A DNA stretch of 64,000 bases. It comes from CAZWAP01 sp964632005. GTDB taxonomy: Bacteria > Planctomycetota > Phycisphaerae > Sedimentisphaerales > Anaerobacaceae. Under the pieces are notes generated by a model. That model made no database searches, was not told the DNA's origin, and was given only the letters and a program-made list of their open reading frames with translations. Every line of letters begins with the position of its first letter. Within the stretch, counting starts at the first letter, position 1. Positions 1 to 8,877 of this stretch are shown in pieces. The translations under genes and the position numbers were made by a program. The DNA lies in assembly GCA_964632005.1 (NCBI GenBank), contig CAZWAP010000007.1, positions 1 to 64,000 on the forward strand, in the 5' to 3' direction.

Positions 1-939
1 CTCACGGTAGTCCTGGGGCACACCCTCGCCTTTGTCGTACATCGCGCCCAGGTTGGCCATCGCGTCGGCGTAGCCCTTCTCGGCGGCCTTGCGATACCAC
101 TTGAGAGCCTCGCCGTAGTCCTGTTCCACGCCGAAGCCCTCACAGTACATCGCCCCCAGCAGGTACATCGCAGCGGGATCGCCCTGCGCAGCAGCCTTGC
201 GCTGAGTATCCGCAAACTTTTTGAATACCGGGTTTGTGGATGATCCGGCGGCCGGACCGCTCTGCGATCCGGGTCCCGCGAGCGGCTCGGGCGCGCTTGT
301 CCTCTCCAACATCGGGCGGATGTAATTCGAGGGGATGGCAAAGTTGAGATTCTGGCCGCCCTTGACGGTTGCCGCCGCAACCCCGATGACCTCGCCTTTG
401 CTGTTGACCACCGGCCCGCCGCTACTGCCCGCGGAGATGGGGGCCGTGATCTGGAGCAGCGAATCGTCTCCGAGCTTGCGAATACTGCTGACGACACCGG
501 CCGAGAAGGTGCCCTCCAGCCCGGCGGGGTTACCGACCACATAAACCGTGTCACCCACCGCTACGGCGTTGCTGTCGCCTATCTTTAGCGCAGGCGCTTT
601 CAGGTTCGCGATCGAAAGCAGCACCAGGTCGCGCGCCTGGTCCCGCGCCACGATCCCGCGGATGTCGTGCCTGGTCTGGCCGTCGACGAGCTTGGCGTAG
701 CCACGCACACCACCAGCGACCGTGTGCAGGTTCGTGGCGACCACCCCTTGACGGACGACGAACCCGCTGGCCAGACTCCCCTCCTGCCCGTTCGCGTCCT
801 GCACGACCAGGAGCACCACCGAAGGCAATACGCGTTTGGCAACCTCACGCGGGGTCTGAACCGGCGCCGCGGCCGGTATCGCGGCGCTGTATAGGATGGA
901 TAAGAGCACGACCGCCGGTACGAGCTTATTCCTGTTCAT
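1..939 (-). CDS. Trypsin-like serine protease with C-terminal Sel1 repeats (partial at left edge)
   Basis: The reading frame is open from an ATG at 939 to the window edge (313 residues seen, C terminus missing). An N-terminal signal peptide of about 25 residues (Lys, then a Val/Leu-rich core ending near PAAAP) is followed by a DegP/trypsin-like domain. The triad is visible: His72 in TNLHTV, Asp104 in ARDLVLL and Ser173 in the GSSGGP motif. After a Gly/Pro/Ser linker come Sel1-type repeats (for example AMYLLGAMYCEGFGVEQDY). The protein is therefore probably a secreted or periplasmic protease whose Sel1 solenoid binds partners or substrates. HtrA proteins normally carry PDZ domains here, so the Sel1 tail is a different architecture. 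It is divergent from the fucosidase gene. The family call is firm; substrate and role are unknown. Confidence 0.85.
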   Translation of the reverse strand, partial: MNRNKLVPAVVLLSILYSAAIPAAAPVQTPREVAKRVLPSVVLLVVQDANGQEGSLASGFVVRQGVVATNLHTVAGGVRGYAKLVDGQTRHDIRGIVARDQARDLVLLSIANLKAPALKIGDSNAVAVGDTVYVVGNPAGLEGTFSAGVVSSIRKLGDDSLLQITAPISAGSSGGPVVNSKGEVIGVAAATVKGGQNLNFAIPSNYIRPMLERTSAPEPLAGPGSQSGPAAGSSTNPVFKKFADTQRKAAAQGDPAAMYLLGAMYCEGFGVEQDYGEALKWYRKAAEKGYADAMANLGAMYDKGEGVPQDYRE

Positions 940-1257
940 CCTCTGCCCTTTCAGGAAATGGTCCCGGAGGGATATCCTGCATTATGGTACCGCAAATCCC
1001 GCCCGTGTCAAGCGAAAAAGTCCCTCCGTTTTTTGCCTTGCCTCCCTCCCCGGCTTCACGTTGGCCGTTACCTCCTCTCCCTCGTCGAGCCTCTGGCCCA
1101 TCTCATACGGCCCACAATACACCGAATATCCCCCTTTGTCAAACCTGTTCCACCTCACCCACACCCGCCCCTTCGAAACCCCACTTGATTTTACCCCCTA
1201 ACCGTAGTAACATCCCACCGACAGGTCTACCCCCTGCAGTCATAGGAGAACCGAACG
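940..1257. other. Divergent intergenic region, 318 bp
   Basis: This region separates the protease gene (minus) from the fucosidase gene (plus) and must hold promoters for both. It is C-rich. I see no convincing sigma-70 pair, repeat or RNA. Just before the fucosidase ATG there is a TAGGAG ribosome-binding site. Several frames stay open through it, but none resembles a protein. Confidence 0.4.
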
Positions 1258-2598
1258 ATGAAACCGAACAAACCAACCGCCTCACTACTCACTGCATCTT
1301 TCGCATTGCTGACCCTCTTGCTCCCGGCCGGCCCGCCGGCTTATCCCGCCGGACTCCCACAACCCAAGCCCTACCTCCACGCGCCCGCCCAGGTCGTAGA
1401 AAACTGGCGAGCGATGAAGTTCGGCCTGTTTATCCATTGGGGGCCCGTCAGCCTCAAGGGAACCGAGATCAGCTGGTCACGCGCCGGTGAACGGCGCGGC
1501 CTCCGACCCAACAAAAACCCACGTGCCGTCCCCGTCGAGGAATACGACAACCTCTACAAACGATTCAACCCCGTCAAGTTCAACGCCGACGAATGGGTCC
1601 AGATCGCCAAAGAAGCCGGTATGAAGTACCTCGTGTTCACCTCCAAGCACCACGACGGCTTCTCGATGTTCGACAGCAAGTACACCGAATACAAGATCAC
1701 CAACTCCCCCTTCAAACGCGACGTAGTAAAAGAGCTTGCCGAGGCCTGCCACAAAGCCGGCCTTAAGTTCGGCCTGTATTACTCCCCCCCTGACTGGTAC
1801 CACCCCGACTACAGAACCGAGAACCACTCCCGATATATCCAGTTCCTCCACAACCAGCTCCGCGAGCTCTGCACCAACTACGGCCGAATAGACATCATCT
1901 GGTTTGACGGCCTCGGGGGCTCGGCCAAGGACTGGGACTCCGAGAACCTCTTCAAGATGATCCGCAAGCTCCAACCTCACGTGATCATCAACAACCGGGC
2001 CGGCCTGCCAGGCGACCACGACACCCCCGAACAGCGGATCGGCAAGTTCCAGACCGACCGCCCCTGGGAAACCTGCATGACCATCTGCCGACAGTGGGCC
2101 TGGAAGCCCAACGACCAGCTCAAGAGTCTCAAGCAGTGCATCCAGACCCTCGTCCGCGTGGTCTGTGGAGATGGGAATTTGCTCTTCAACGTCGGCCCGA
2201 TGCCCGACGGCCGAATCGAGCCCCGTCAAGTCGAGCGCCTCAGGCAAATGGGCGCCTGGCTCAAGAAATACGGCAAGACCATCTATGCCACCCGCGGCGG
2301 CCCCTTCAAGAGCGGCCGCTGGGGAGGAAGCACCTACAAGGGCAACACGATTTATGTCCACATCCTCGAGTGGCCCGATGAGGCCCTGATACTTCCGGCT
2401 ATCCCCAAGAAGATACTCAAGAGCCGTCTGTTGACCGGCGGTAAGCTCGATGTCGAACAAAGCGACGAGTGCATAAAAATCGTGGTTCCCAAGGCAGACC
2501 GCCAAAAGATCGACACCATCGTGGAGCTAAGGCTTGACGGTCCGGCCGGCGAGATTCCGCCCCGCGAGGTTCTTCCGGGGGCCGGCGCAACCGGATAA
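1258..2598 (+). CDS. Alpha-L-fucosidase, GH29 family, secreted
   Basis: This predicted 446-residue GH29 enzyme removes alpha-linked L-fucose from glycans. Residues 1-31 form a signal peptide, so the enzyme acts outside the cytoplasm. The (beta/alpha)8 domain shows the typical landmarks MKFGLFIHWG (53-62), the TSKHHDGF block around 128-135 and the strand IDIIWFDG, whose Asp217 matches the GH29 nucleophile. The C-terminal part is a beta-sandwich-like region. The start is the ATG preceded by TAGGAG. Length fits the family. No downstream partner is co-directional within 200 bp. Together with the sulfatases further on, it suggests that the organism degrades sulfated fucose- or rhamnose-containing polysaccharides, which is inference. 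Confidence 0.93.
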   Translation: MKPNKPTASLLTASFALLTLLLPAGPPAYPAGLPQPKPYLHAPAQVVENWRAMKFGLFIHWGPVSLKGTEISWSRAGERRGLRPNKNPRAVPVEEYDNLYKRFNPVKFNADEWVQIAKEAGMKYLVFTSKHHDGFSMFDSKYTEYKITNSPFKRDVVKELAEACHKAGLKFGLYYSPPDWYHPDYRTENHSRYIQFLHNQLRELCTNYGRIDIIWFDGLGGSAKDWDSENLFKMIRKLQPHVIINNRAGLPGDHDTPEQRIGKFQTDRPWETCMTICRQWAWKPNDQLKSLKQCIQTLVRVVCGDGNLLFNVGPMPDGRIEPRQVERLRQMGAWLKKYGKTIYATRGGPFKSGRWGGSTYKGNTIYVHILEWPDEALILPAIPKKILKSRLLTGGKLDVEQSDECIKIVVPKADRQKIDTIVELRLDGPAGEIPPREVLPGAGATG

Positions 2599-2826
2599 GG
2601 GCCATCGCAGAAGGGCGGTTATTCCAGTCCGCAGGGTGCGGCGGATTCAACAACGGCGGCTATCGACAGGCCGTTATGAAAACCCGCATGGCAGTTGAAA
2701 GATCCTTCCGGGGCCGGTATAATCCCGTCGATCCCTTTCCACTCCAACAGGTTTGCCCGTACCGGCTGCCTCTGGAAAGAGCAAACAGAAAATACGAACT
2801 GCAAACTACAGAAAGGAGCATTGACG

Positions 2827-4191
2827 ATGGCTGAACGTTTTGACGTCGCGGTAATCGGCGCCGGGCCGGGCGGCTTCCGCGCGGCGAAAAGATGCGCAAG
2901 AAAGGGGGCGTCGGTAGCGCTTGTCGAAAAGGCCTTCATCGGAGGGACCTGCCTCAACTGGGGATGCATCCCTTCCAAGGTGCTTTTGTCATCGGCGCAC
3001 GCACTTCTGGCGGCGAGAAACGCCGGGCAGATAGGTATTGAGGTCGGGTCGGTTGATGTGGACTGGGCCGGTATCCAGCAGAGAAAAGAGGCGATCGTGG
3101 CGGGCTTCAGGAAGGCGATGACGGCAAGCGCCGGTGCGAACAACATCGCCTTCATCCAGGGCCAGGCGACGATGCCGGCGGCAAACCGGATAAGCGTCCG
3201 AACCGGGGACGGCAGCACCGAAATTGAAGCCGACAAGACGATCCTCGCCACCGGCTCGGAGCCTATTGAACTGCCTGGCATCCGGTTCGACGGCCAGGTG
3301 GTCATCAGCAGCAAGGAGGCCCTGTCGCTGCCGGAGATACCTGGTTCGCTGGCGATTATCGGCGGTGGCGTGATCGGCTGCGAGTTGGCCTGCGTTTACG
3401 CGGCGATGGGAACAGAGGTCACGATCATCGAGGCTCTCGAGCGGTTAGTGCCGATGGAAGATGAATGGGTCGCGCGAATCATCCAGCGGGAATTCAAGAA
3501 GCTCGGCATCGAGGTGCTGACGGCGAGCAAGGTCAGCTCCGTCGATAAGACGGGTGGGAGGGGGAAGGTAGTCCTTGAGGACGGCCGGTCCGTTGAAGCC
3601 GAGAAGGTACTGGTGGCCGTGGGGCGGCGCTCGGCGATCGATGCGCAGATTGTAGAGTCTCTCGGTCTGGAGATGAACGGTCAATCGGTCGCGATCAACA
3701 ACAGGCTGGAAACGAGTGTCCCAGGCGTCTATGCCATCGGAGACCTTGTGGGGACGACCTTTTTGGCGCATGGTGCGACCGCGGAGGCGAACGTGGCAGC
3801 GGAGAACGCGACCGGGGGTGATCGAACGATGGGCGATTACGGCCTGATACCGCGTGTGATCTTCACCTTTCCCGAGATAGCGTCGGTCGGCAAATCGGAG
3901 CGAAGCTGTCAATCCGAAGGTCTGGAGGTAACCGTAGGCAAGGGCTTTTTCAAGGCGAACGGACGGAGCGTTGCGCAGAACGAGACTGTTGGCCAGGTCC
4001 GTGTTATCCGCGACAAGGCTGCGAACAAGGTCGTCGGGGTTACCATCGTGGGCTTTATGGCGACGGAACTCGTCAGCCTGGCCGGCGCGTTGATAGGGAC
4101 GGACGGCAGGCTCGACGAGCTTACCTATCCGCATCCCACGATCTGCGAGACCATCGAGGAAGCGATCGAAGATGCTTTCGGCGGGGCTTGA
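2827..4191 (+). CDS. lpdA: Dihydrolipoyl dehydrogenase
   Basis: This E3 flavoprotein (454 residues) reoxidises dihydrolipoamide of 2-oxoacid dehydrogenase complexes or of the glycine cleavage system, passing electrons via FAD to NAD+. Visible are the FAD-binding GAGPGG near residue 11, the redox disulfide Cys42/Cys47 in GGTCLNWGC, the second Rossmann motif GGGVIGCE, and the C-terminal dimerisation region with the catalytic His-Glu pair in YPHPTICE. The frame is open further upstream, but I place the start at the ATG at 2827 because an AGGAG site precedes it and homologues begin at this point. It overlaps lipB by four bases (ATGA), so the lpdA-lipB-lipA set is one operon. No E1/E2 or glycine cleavage gene is in the window. 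Confidence 0.95.
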   Translation: MAERFDVAVIGAGPGGFRAAKRCARKGASVALVEKAFIGGTCLNWGCIPSKVLLSSAHALLAARNAGQIGIEVGSVDVDWAGIQQRKEAIVAGFRKAMTASAGANNIAFIQGQATMPAANRISVRTGDGSTEIEADKTILATGSEPIELPGIRFDGQVVISSKEALSLPEIPGSLAIIGGGVIGCELACVYAAMGTEVTIIEALERLVPMEDEWVARIIQREFKKLGIEVLTASKVSSVDKTGGRGKVVLEDGRSVEAEKVLVAVGRRSAIDAQIVESLGLEMNGQSVAINNRLETSVPGVYAIGDLVGTTFLAHGATAEANVAAENATGGDRTMGDYGLIPRVIFTFPEIASVGKSERSCQSEGLEVTVGKGFFKANGRSVAQNETVGQVRVIRDKAANKVVGVTIVGFMATELVSLAGALIGTDGRLDELTYPHPTICETIEEAIEDAFGGA

Positions 4192-4886
4192 AGATGAGGA
4201 CGTGGGCCAGAACCGGGGCAGCGGGTCGTGAGGGATGCAAGAGCGAGCGGGGGCCGGTTTGTATTATCGACTGCGGGCTCGCGGAGTACCGTCAGGTCCT
4301 GGCTCGGCAGCACGAGCTTCGGAAGAGAAGAAGCCGTGATGAGATAGCCGACACCGTTCTGCTCGTGGAGCACCCGCCGGTGGTAACGCTCGGCGTGCGC
4401 CGAAGCGCGAACAGGCTCCTGGTTGACAGGAGCGAGCTGTGGAAGCGAAAGATTGACCTTGTAGAGATCCGCAGGGGCGGCGGTGCAACGGCGCACAACC
4501 CCGGGCAGCTTGTTTTCTACCCGATACTGGACCTGCGGCATCAGGAGCTTGGGATCAGCGATTACGTCCGCAGACTCGAGAGGATCGGCATCGAGCTGCT
4601 CGATCGGTTGGGGGTGGAGGCGGAGCGGCGTAGAGGTCTGCCGGGGCTGTGGGTCGGGCAGAAGAAGATCGCCTCGATAGGCGTGCGGGTTTCGAAGTTC
4701 ATCACCTATCACGGGATGGCGATCAACATCAACAACGATCTCGGGATATTCGAGTTGTTTGTGCCCTGCGGCCTGGACGGGGTTCGAATGACCTCCGTTC
4801 TGGAGCAGACGGGGCGGCGGCATCCGATGAGCAAAGTCAAGGATGAGCTGATCGGGCTGCTGCAGGGCCATCTGGGAGCAGGCTAA
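4188..4886 (+). CDS. lipB: Octanoyl-[ACP]:protein N-octanoyltransferase
   Basis: LipB transfers octanoyl groups from acyl carrier protein to lipoyl domains, the first step of lipoate assembly. The 232-residue protein has the family core RRGGGAT...PGQLVFYP (95-112), the catalytic lysine Lys160 in GQKKIASIGVRV and the acyl-accepting cysteine Cys194 in VPCGLDG. It starts inside the lpdA stop (ATGA) and ends two bases before lipA, which indicates tight co-translation. The motif that is usually THHGPGQ or TYHGPGQ reads TAHNPGQ here, a Gly-to-Asn change next to the conserved His; the other catalytic residues are intact. The N terminus carries about 20 extra residues, so a slightly later start is possible. 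Confidence 0.92.
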   Translation: MKMRTWARTGAAGREGCKSERGPVCIIDCGLAEYRQVLARQHELRKRRSRDEIADTVLLVEHPPVVTLGVRRSANRLLVDRSELWKRKIDLVEIRRGGGATAHNPGQLVFYPILDLRHQELGISDYVRRLERIGIELLDRLGVEAERRRGLPGLWVGQKKIASIGVRVSKFITYHGMAININNDLGIFELFVPCGLDGVRMTSVLEQTGRRHPMSKVKDELIGLLQGHLGAG

Positions 4887-4888
4887 TA

Positions 4889-5788
4889 ATGGAGCTGGAG
4901 CCGAAGACCAATTCACCGAAGACGGGCGGAAGGGCGGGGAAACTGCCTGCGTGGCTGCGAAGACCGCTGCCGGGCGGTGGGTCGTTTCGGCGCACCGAGC
5001 AGGTTCTCGAATCTCTGGGCCTGCGGACCATTTGCTGCAGCGCGAACTGTCCGAACAGGGGCGTATGCTGGTCCAGGGGGACTGCCACGGTTCTGATCCT
5101 CGGGGATGTCTGCACCCGCAATTGCAGGTTTTGCTCCGTTGGTACGGGCAGGCCGGCTGCCCCGGATCCTGGCGAGCCGGCCCGGGTCGCCGAGCTGGCC
5201 GAGCTGATGGAGCTGGAGTACCTGGTAATAACGAGCGTCAACCGTGATGACCTGCCAGACGGCGGCGCGGCGCAGTTCCGCGATTGCATCAACGCGGCAA
5301 GAAGGCGTCGGGCCGGGATGAAGTTTGAGATTCTCACTCCCGACTTCCGCGACTGCCAGGGCCGGGCCATCGAGATCCTCAGGGAGGCGCTTCCCTTTGT
5401 TTTTGCCCACAACGTCGAGACCGTTCCGTCACTATACCCGAAGGTTCGCGCGGGAGGCGATTACCGGCGGTCGCTCGATCTGCTCAAGCTGGCCAGGCGG
5501 AGCTATCCGGATATCCCGATCAAGTCCTCGATAATGCTCGGGCTCGGGGAATCGGACGAGGAGGTGGAGCGGGTTCTGCGTGATCTGCGGGAGGCCGGCT
5601 GCGAGAGGATCACGATAGGGCAGTACCTGAAGCCCAGCGCTGGTTCGGTGGACGTGGTGGAGTATGTGCGGCCTGAGAAGTTCGACTGGTGGCGAGAGAG
5701 GGCGGTTCTTATCGGGTTTTCGTGGGTAATATCATCCCCCTACGCGCGGAGTTCGTATTTTGCCGAGCTTGAGGCGGCCGGCGCATAA
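4889..5788 (+). CDS. lipA: Lipoyl synthase (radical SAM)
   Basis: LipA inserts two sulfur atoms into protein-bound octanoyl groups. Both iron-sulfur sites are visible in this 299-residue protein: the auxiliary cluster CX4CX5C (Cys49, Cys54, Cys60) and the radical SAM CX3CX2C (Cys75, Cys79, Cys82), plus the C-terminal RSSYFAE serine motif that ligates the auxiliary cluster. Length matches the family. It lies two bases after lipB and finishes the lipoylation operon: LipB loads octanoate, LipA makes lipoate, and LpdA recycles it. Confidence 0.96.
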   Translation: MELEPKTNSPKTGGRAGKLPAWLRRPLPGGGSFRRTEQVLESLGLRTICCSANCPNRGVCWSRGTATVLILGDVCTRNCRFCSVGTGRPAAPDPGEPARVAELAELMELEYLVITSVNRDDLPDGGAAQFRDCINAARRRRAGMKFEILTPDFRDCQGRAIEILREALPFVFAHNVETVPSLYPKVRAGGDYRRSLDLLKLARRSYPDIPIKSSIMLGLGESDEEVERVLRDLREAGCERITIGQYLKPSAGSVDVVEYVRPEKFDWWRERAVLIGFSWVISSPYARSSYFAELEAAGA

Positions 5789-5895
5789 TCCCGGCGTGCG
5801 GTTTTGCCGGCGGGCGGTCATTTCTTATACTTTTGTCGGCAAGCAGAAGTTGTTTGGATCACTTCCAAATAACTATTTTCGGATGGGGATGAAAA

Positions 5896-7281
5896 ATGGA
5901 ACCCACGGAACGGCTCCTCTCTGGAAGGAGGGGCGGCTTTGCGCTGATAGTCTCGATGATCTTCGTGCTTCTCTTCACTGCGCTGGCCCTTAGCGTGGCG
6001 ACCTTCTCGAGCGCGAGTGTGGTTGTGGCCGACAATCACCGGCAGGCGGACCGCGCCCGGGCGGTTGCGGAGTCAGGTCTTGAAATAGTCCGGCTGTGGC
6101 TGAGCAAGATTTCGATCTCGGGCAACACGCCCCCGGCGGAGAGATTCCCGCAGATTGCGGCGCTGCTTCTGGACTATCTGGCTGCGAATCACACCAACGT
6201 TACCGCCTACTACGATACGGATACCGTTTACATCCAGCCGGTGCAGCTCGATGCGGACAACGAGCAGCGGTTTGCGGCGCAGATAAGGCAGAGCGGGGCT
6301 GAGACAATCGACGTGGTTGTTACGGGCCAGTATCGCCAGTTCTCCAAGCAAATAGCCGTGAAGTACATCTTTGGCACGCGAGCGGATACGGTCTTTGATT
6401 TTGGGGTGGCCACGAAGGGCCCGCTCTCGCTTGCGGGCAACATCGAGCTCGAAGGTGTTAAGGTCTCGGTGGATGCGAGCGTTTATATTGAGAGCGAGAG
6501 CTCGAGCCTGGCGCTTTCGATCACAGGCAACTCTCAGATCGCCGGGGACGTAAGCATCGTGAATCCGATAGCCACCGTCGAGCTGGTGGGCGGCAAGGCC
6601 GGGATCGGGGGCGAGACGGGCGATGCGGCGATAGAGAATCACGTCGAATTCGGCGTTCCACCGAGTGAGTTTCCGGAGCCGAGCCCCGGGTTGTTTGAAG
6701 GCTACGCTACTAACATAGTGGACTGCAACACCTACACGTCTTCCGACGCAACCTTCGAAAACATACGGATTCTGGCGGGGACGAACCCGGTTTTTTCCGG
6801 CCATACGACCCTCAAGGGGGTGGTTTTCATCGAGTCACCGAATGTCGTGACATTCGCCGGTGGAGCCGACGTGACGGCCGTTATCGTCGGCGATGGCGAT
6901 CTTTCGGACGACTCGGGCACGAATCGTATAATTTTCGAAGGTAACGTATCGAGTCGGCCGGTGAGCGAATTGCCCGACGAGCCGCAGTTCGAGGGGATCC
7001 GCGAGGCCACGGGCACGTTTATCGTCGCCCCGGGTTTTGCGTTGTCTTTCGGCGGCAGCTTCGATACGATCAGCGGCGCGATAGCCGGGAACGGCGTGGA
7101 ATTCTATGGTCGCGCCGGCGGTACGATCAACGGCTCGGTAATCAACTACTCGGAGGAAGAGATGACCCTCACCGGCAACAGCGATCTCTATTTCAACCGC
7201 TCTGGCCTCACCGAGGCCCCGGCCGGTTTTGTCCCGGAGATTATATTGAAGTACGACCCGGCCTCGTACACCGAGTCGTAG
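5896..7281 (+). CDS. PilX N-terminal-domain pilus/adhesin-like protein
   Basis: The protein has 461 residues. The N terminus (GGFALIVSMIFVLLFTALAL, then a polar helix with DRARAVAESGLE) is the PilX-type single transmembrane helix found in minor pilins and in many planctomycete envelope proteins. The remainder is beta-rich with repeated short Gly/Asn/Ser/Val segments (LAGNIELEG, ALSITGNSQIAGD, LTGNSDLYF), suggesting a beta-helix or adhesin-like ectodomain of bactofilin/polymer type. No pilus assembly gene is adjacent. The start ATG has only a weak GGATGGGG stretch upstream. It is downstream of lipA by 107 bases and may have its own promoter. Surface location is inferred; the function is not known. 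Confidence 0.7.
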   Translation: MEPTERLLSGRRGGFALIVSMIFVLLFTALALSVATFSSASVVVADNHRQADRARAVAESGLEIVRLWLSKISISGNTPPAERFPQIAALLLDYLAANHTNVTAYYDTDTVYIQPVQLDADNEQRFAAQIRQSGAETIDVVVTGQYRQFSKQIAVKYIFGTRADTVFDFGVATKGPLSLAGNIELEGVKVSVDASVYIESESSSLALSITGNSQIAGDVSIVNPIATVELVGGKAGIGGETGDAAIENHVEFGVPPSEFPEPSPGLFEGYATNIVDCNTYTSSDATFENIRILAGTNPVFSGHTTLKGVVFIESPNVVTFAGGADVTAVIVGDGDLSDDSGTNRIIFEGNVSSRPVSELPDEPQFEGIREATGTFIVAPGFALSFGGSFDTISGAIAGNGVEFYGRAGGTINGSVINYSEEEMTLTGNSDLYFNRSGLTEAPAGFVPEIILKYDPASYTES

Positions 7282-7386
7282 GCGAGTGGATTCACATCCT
7301 TGAAGTACGGGGGCGGCGCTTGAAGCAGCCAGGCGTACCGGGCCGATAGCGACGGGATTTGGTTGGGGCGGCGGCGGTGGTGAGGC

Positions 7387-7611
7387 TTAGAGTTCCTCGG
7401 CGTTTCCACACTCGGGGCACTGGCTGAAAGCCCGAAAGTCCTGGGATATCTGGTCGACGAACGGCCTGTACTCGAGGCCCCTGTGCCCACACTTGTTGCA
7501 GACCTTATTTGCGCAGAGCTCGGCCTCGATAGCGTGGTCCGCCGTCTCCATCGAACCCGGAATACCCGGGATATAGCCCTGCTCGGCCATTCTCTCTGCC
7601 AGGTCGTCCAT
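7387..7611 (-). CDS. Small zinc-ribbon protein, hypothetical
   Basis: This is a 74-residue protein with two CxxC knuckles (CNKCG at about 38-42 and CPECG near the C terminus) separated by about 25 residues, the pattern of a zinc ribbon. The N-terminal part (DLAERMAEQGYIPGIPG) is predicted helical and acidic. No DNA-binding domain is recognisable. It is isolated: 272 bases separate it from the DUF6807 gene upstream and it is convergent with the PilX-like gene. It may be a rubredoxin- or ribosome-associated zinc protein, but I cannot assign a role. Confidence 0.65.
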   Translation of the reverse strand: MDDLAERMAEQGYIPGIPGSMETADHAIEAELCANKVCNKCGHRGLEYRPFVDQISQDFRAFSQCPECGNAEEL

Positions 7612-7883
7612 ACCAGAGCTTTTCCAGGTCGCGTCCCCGAGCGTAATCCCTCAGCCAGCGGCGGCAATAGTAGCATATCCGGCGAGGCTGTCAATCGGCG
7701 CGGCCCGAAAAAAGTTGCTGGAACTACTCTTTTTTTGGCGGGCGTAGGCGGCATCGGCCCGGCCGTGGTGGACCGGGCTGGTATGCTTTTAGCTGGACGT
7801 CATTGGCACCGCTGTTGGCCCGTGGCGAGCGAACAAGAGGCTATACGCCTACGCGGCAAAGCGGGTCAGGGATATCAGGCGGT

Positions 7884-8861
7884 CTATCGTTCGGCTGAGG
7901 GCGGGTTCTTGGAGGCTTTGTAGGCCTCGAAGATATGCTTTATGTTGGCTTGTTCGGTATCGCCGGCGTGGACGACGACGCGGTAAGATAAGTTGAGCGG
8001 TTGTGCCTTGGGCAGCGTAAGTCGGCCGGCCTGCAGCCAGAACATCGGTGTCGGAGAAAAGAAGCCGTAGTCGCGGGTGAACCATTTGCTGGGGTACCAG
8101 CGGTTGGTGGGGTGCTGGAGGATTGCGATGCCCTCGGTGATGCCGTCTCGGGTTCCCCAGTAATCGCACCAGGGGGATGGCAGGCCCCAGGTTTCTTTTT
8201 CGCCCTTTTTTCCCTCGGCATTGACGAGCGTTCCACCTGATTTGACGCTCAGCTCGGGGACCAGGCGGGCGGCAAAGAGGGAGTGATTCGTCTTGAGGAT
8301 AGTTACGTCTGTGAGGGGTTCGAGGGTGATGGAGAAGTCGATAAACCGCGTCCTGTGATCGGGTGCGGTTACGGTGATCCGTCGTCGATCGCGGATTACG
8401 GGCTTGCGGCCGGGCTGCTGCCAGAGACATTCGTCGGTGAAGACGACCCTGTCGCCCCGGGCCACGAGGATCTTGGGACCCTGGGAGAGGATCTGGCCTC
8501 TGTCATTGGTGTCCTGCCAGTAGTTTCCGCCGTTGACCCTGTCGCATCCGAAGAAAAGCGAATGATGATGCGGGTAGGGTTGGGAGGTTTCCGTGGTGAG
8601 GGACTTGGCGGATATTGGTCCGTTCACGGGCCAGAAGTACGGGTACTTCTGCGATTTTGCGAACTTGTAGCGGGTGAAGAGCTTGCCGTCCACGGTTACC
8701 ACGACGCTGTGGTCGGCGAGAGCCGCCTGCACTTGTTGCTTGGGGCGGGCGCAGCCGGTCGAGGTGATGCAGGCTGAGAGGCCTGCGGCGAGTATCGCGG
8801 TGAGCGTTTGCAGGCGGGTCTGGCGGATCGTCCGTTTTCTGCTTGTGCTATTGGTAATCAT
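7884..8861 (-). CDS. DUF6807 (PmoA-family) protein, secreted
   Basis: The 325-residue protein has an N-terminal export signal with a possible lipobox (TSTGCA at about residues 33-38). The family landmarks are QPYPHHHSLFF, GCDRVNGGNYW, the long beta-sandwich with FIDFSITLEP, and the C-terminal LSYRVVVHAGDT. DUF6807 proteins are very common in planctomycete, verrucomicrobial and bacteroidete polysaccharide loci and are often near Gfo/Idh oxidoreductases, as here (16 bases downstream of one). The enzymatic activity of the family is not established; the conserved His cluster suggests metal or sugar binding. It closes the carbohydrate island on this strand. Confidence 0.82.
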   Translation of the reverse strand: MITNSTSRKRTIRQTRLQTLTAILAAGLSACITSTGCARPKQQVQAALADHSVVVTVDGKLFTRYKFAKSQKYPYFWPVNGPISAKSLTTETSQPYPHHHSLFFGCDRVNGGNYWQDTNDRGQILSQGPKILVARGDRVVFTDECLWQQPGRKPVIRDRRRITVTAPDHRTRFIDFSITLEPLTDVTILKTNHSLFAARLVPELSVKSGGTLVNAEGKKGEKETWGLPSPWCDYWGTRDGITEGIAILQHPTNRWYPSKWFTRDYGFFSPTPMFWLQAGRLTLPKAQPLNLSYRVVVHAGDTEQANIKHIFEAYKASKNPPSAER

Positions 8862-8877
8862 AGGCTACTCGGGTATC

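Noticed and set aside
1477..2505. A 342-codon minus-strand frame opposite the fucosidase.
   Set aside because: Its composition (Val/Gly/Leu-rich, no motifs) is that of an antisense shadow; the fucosidase on the other strand is unmistakable.
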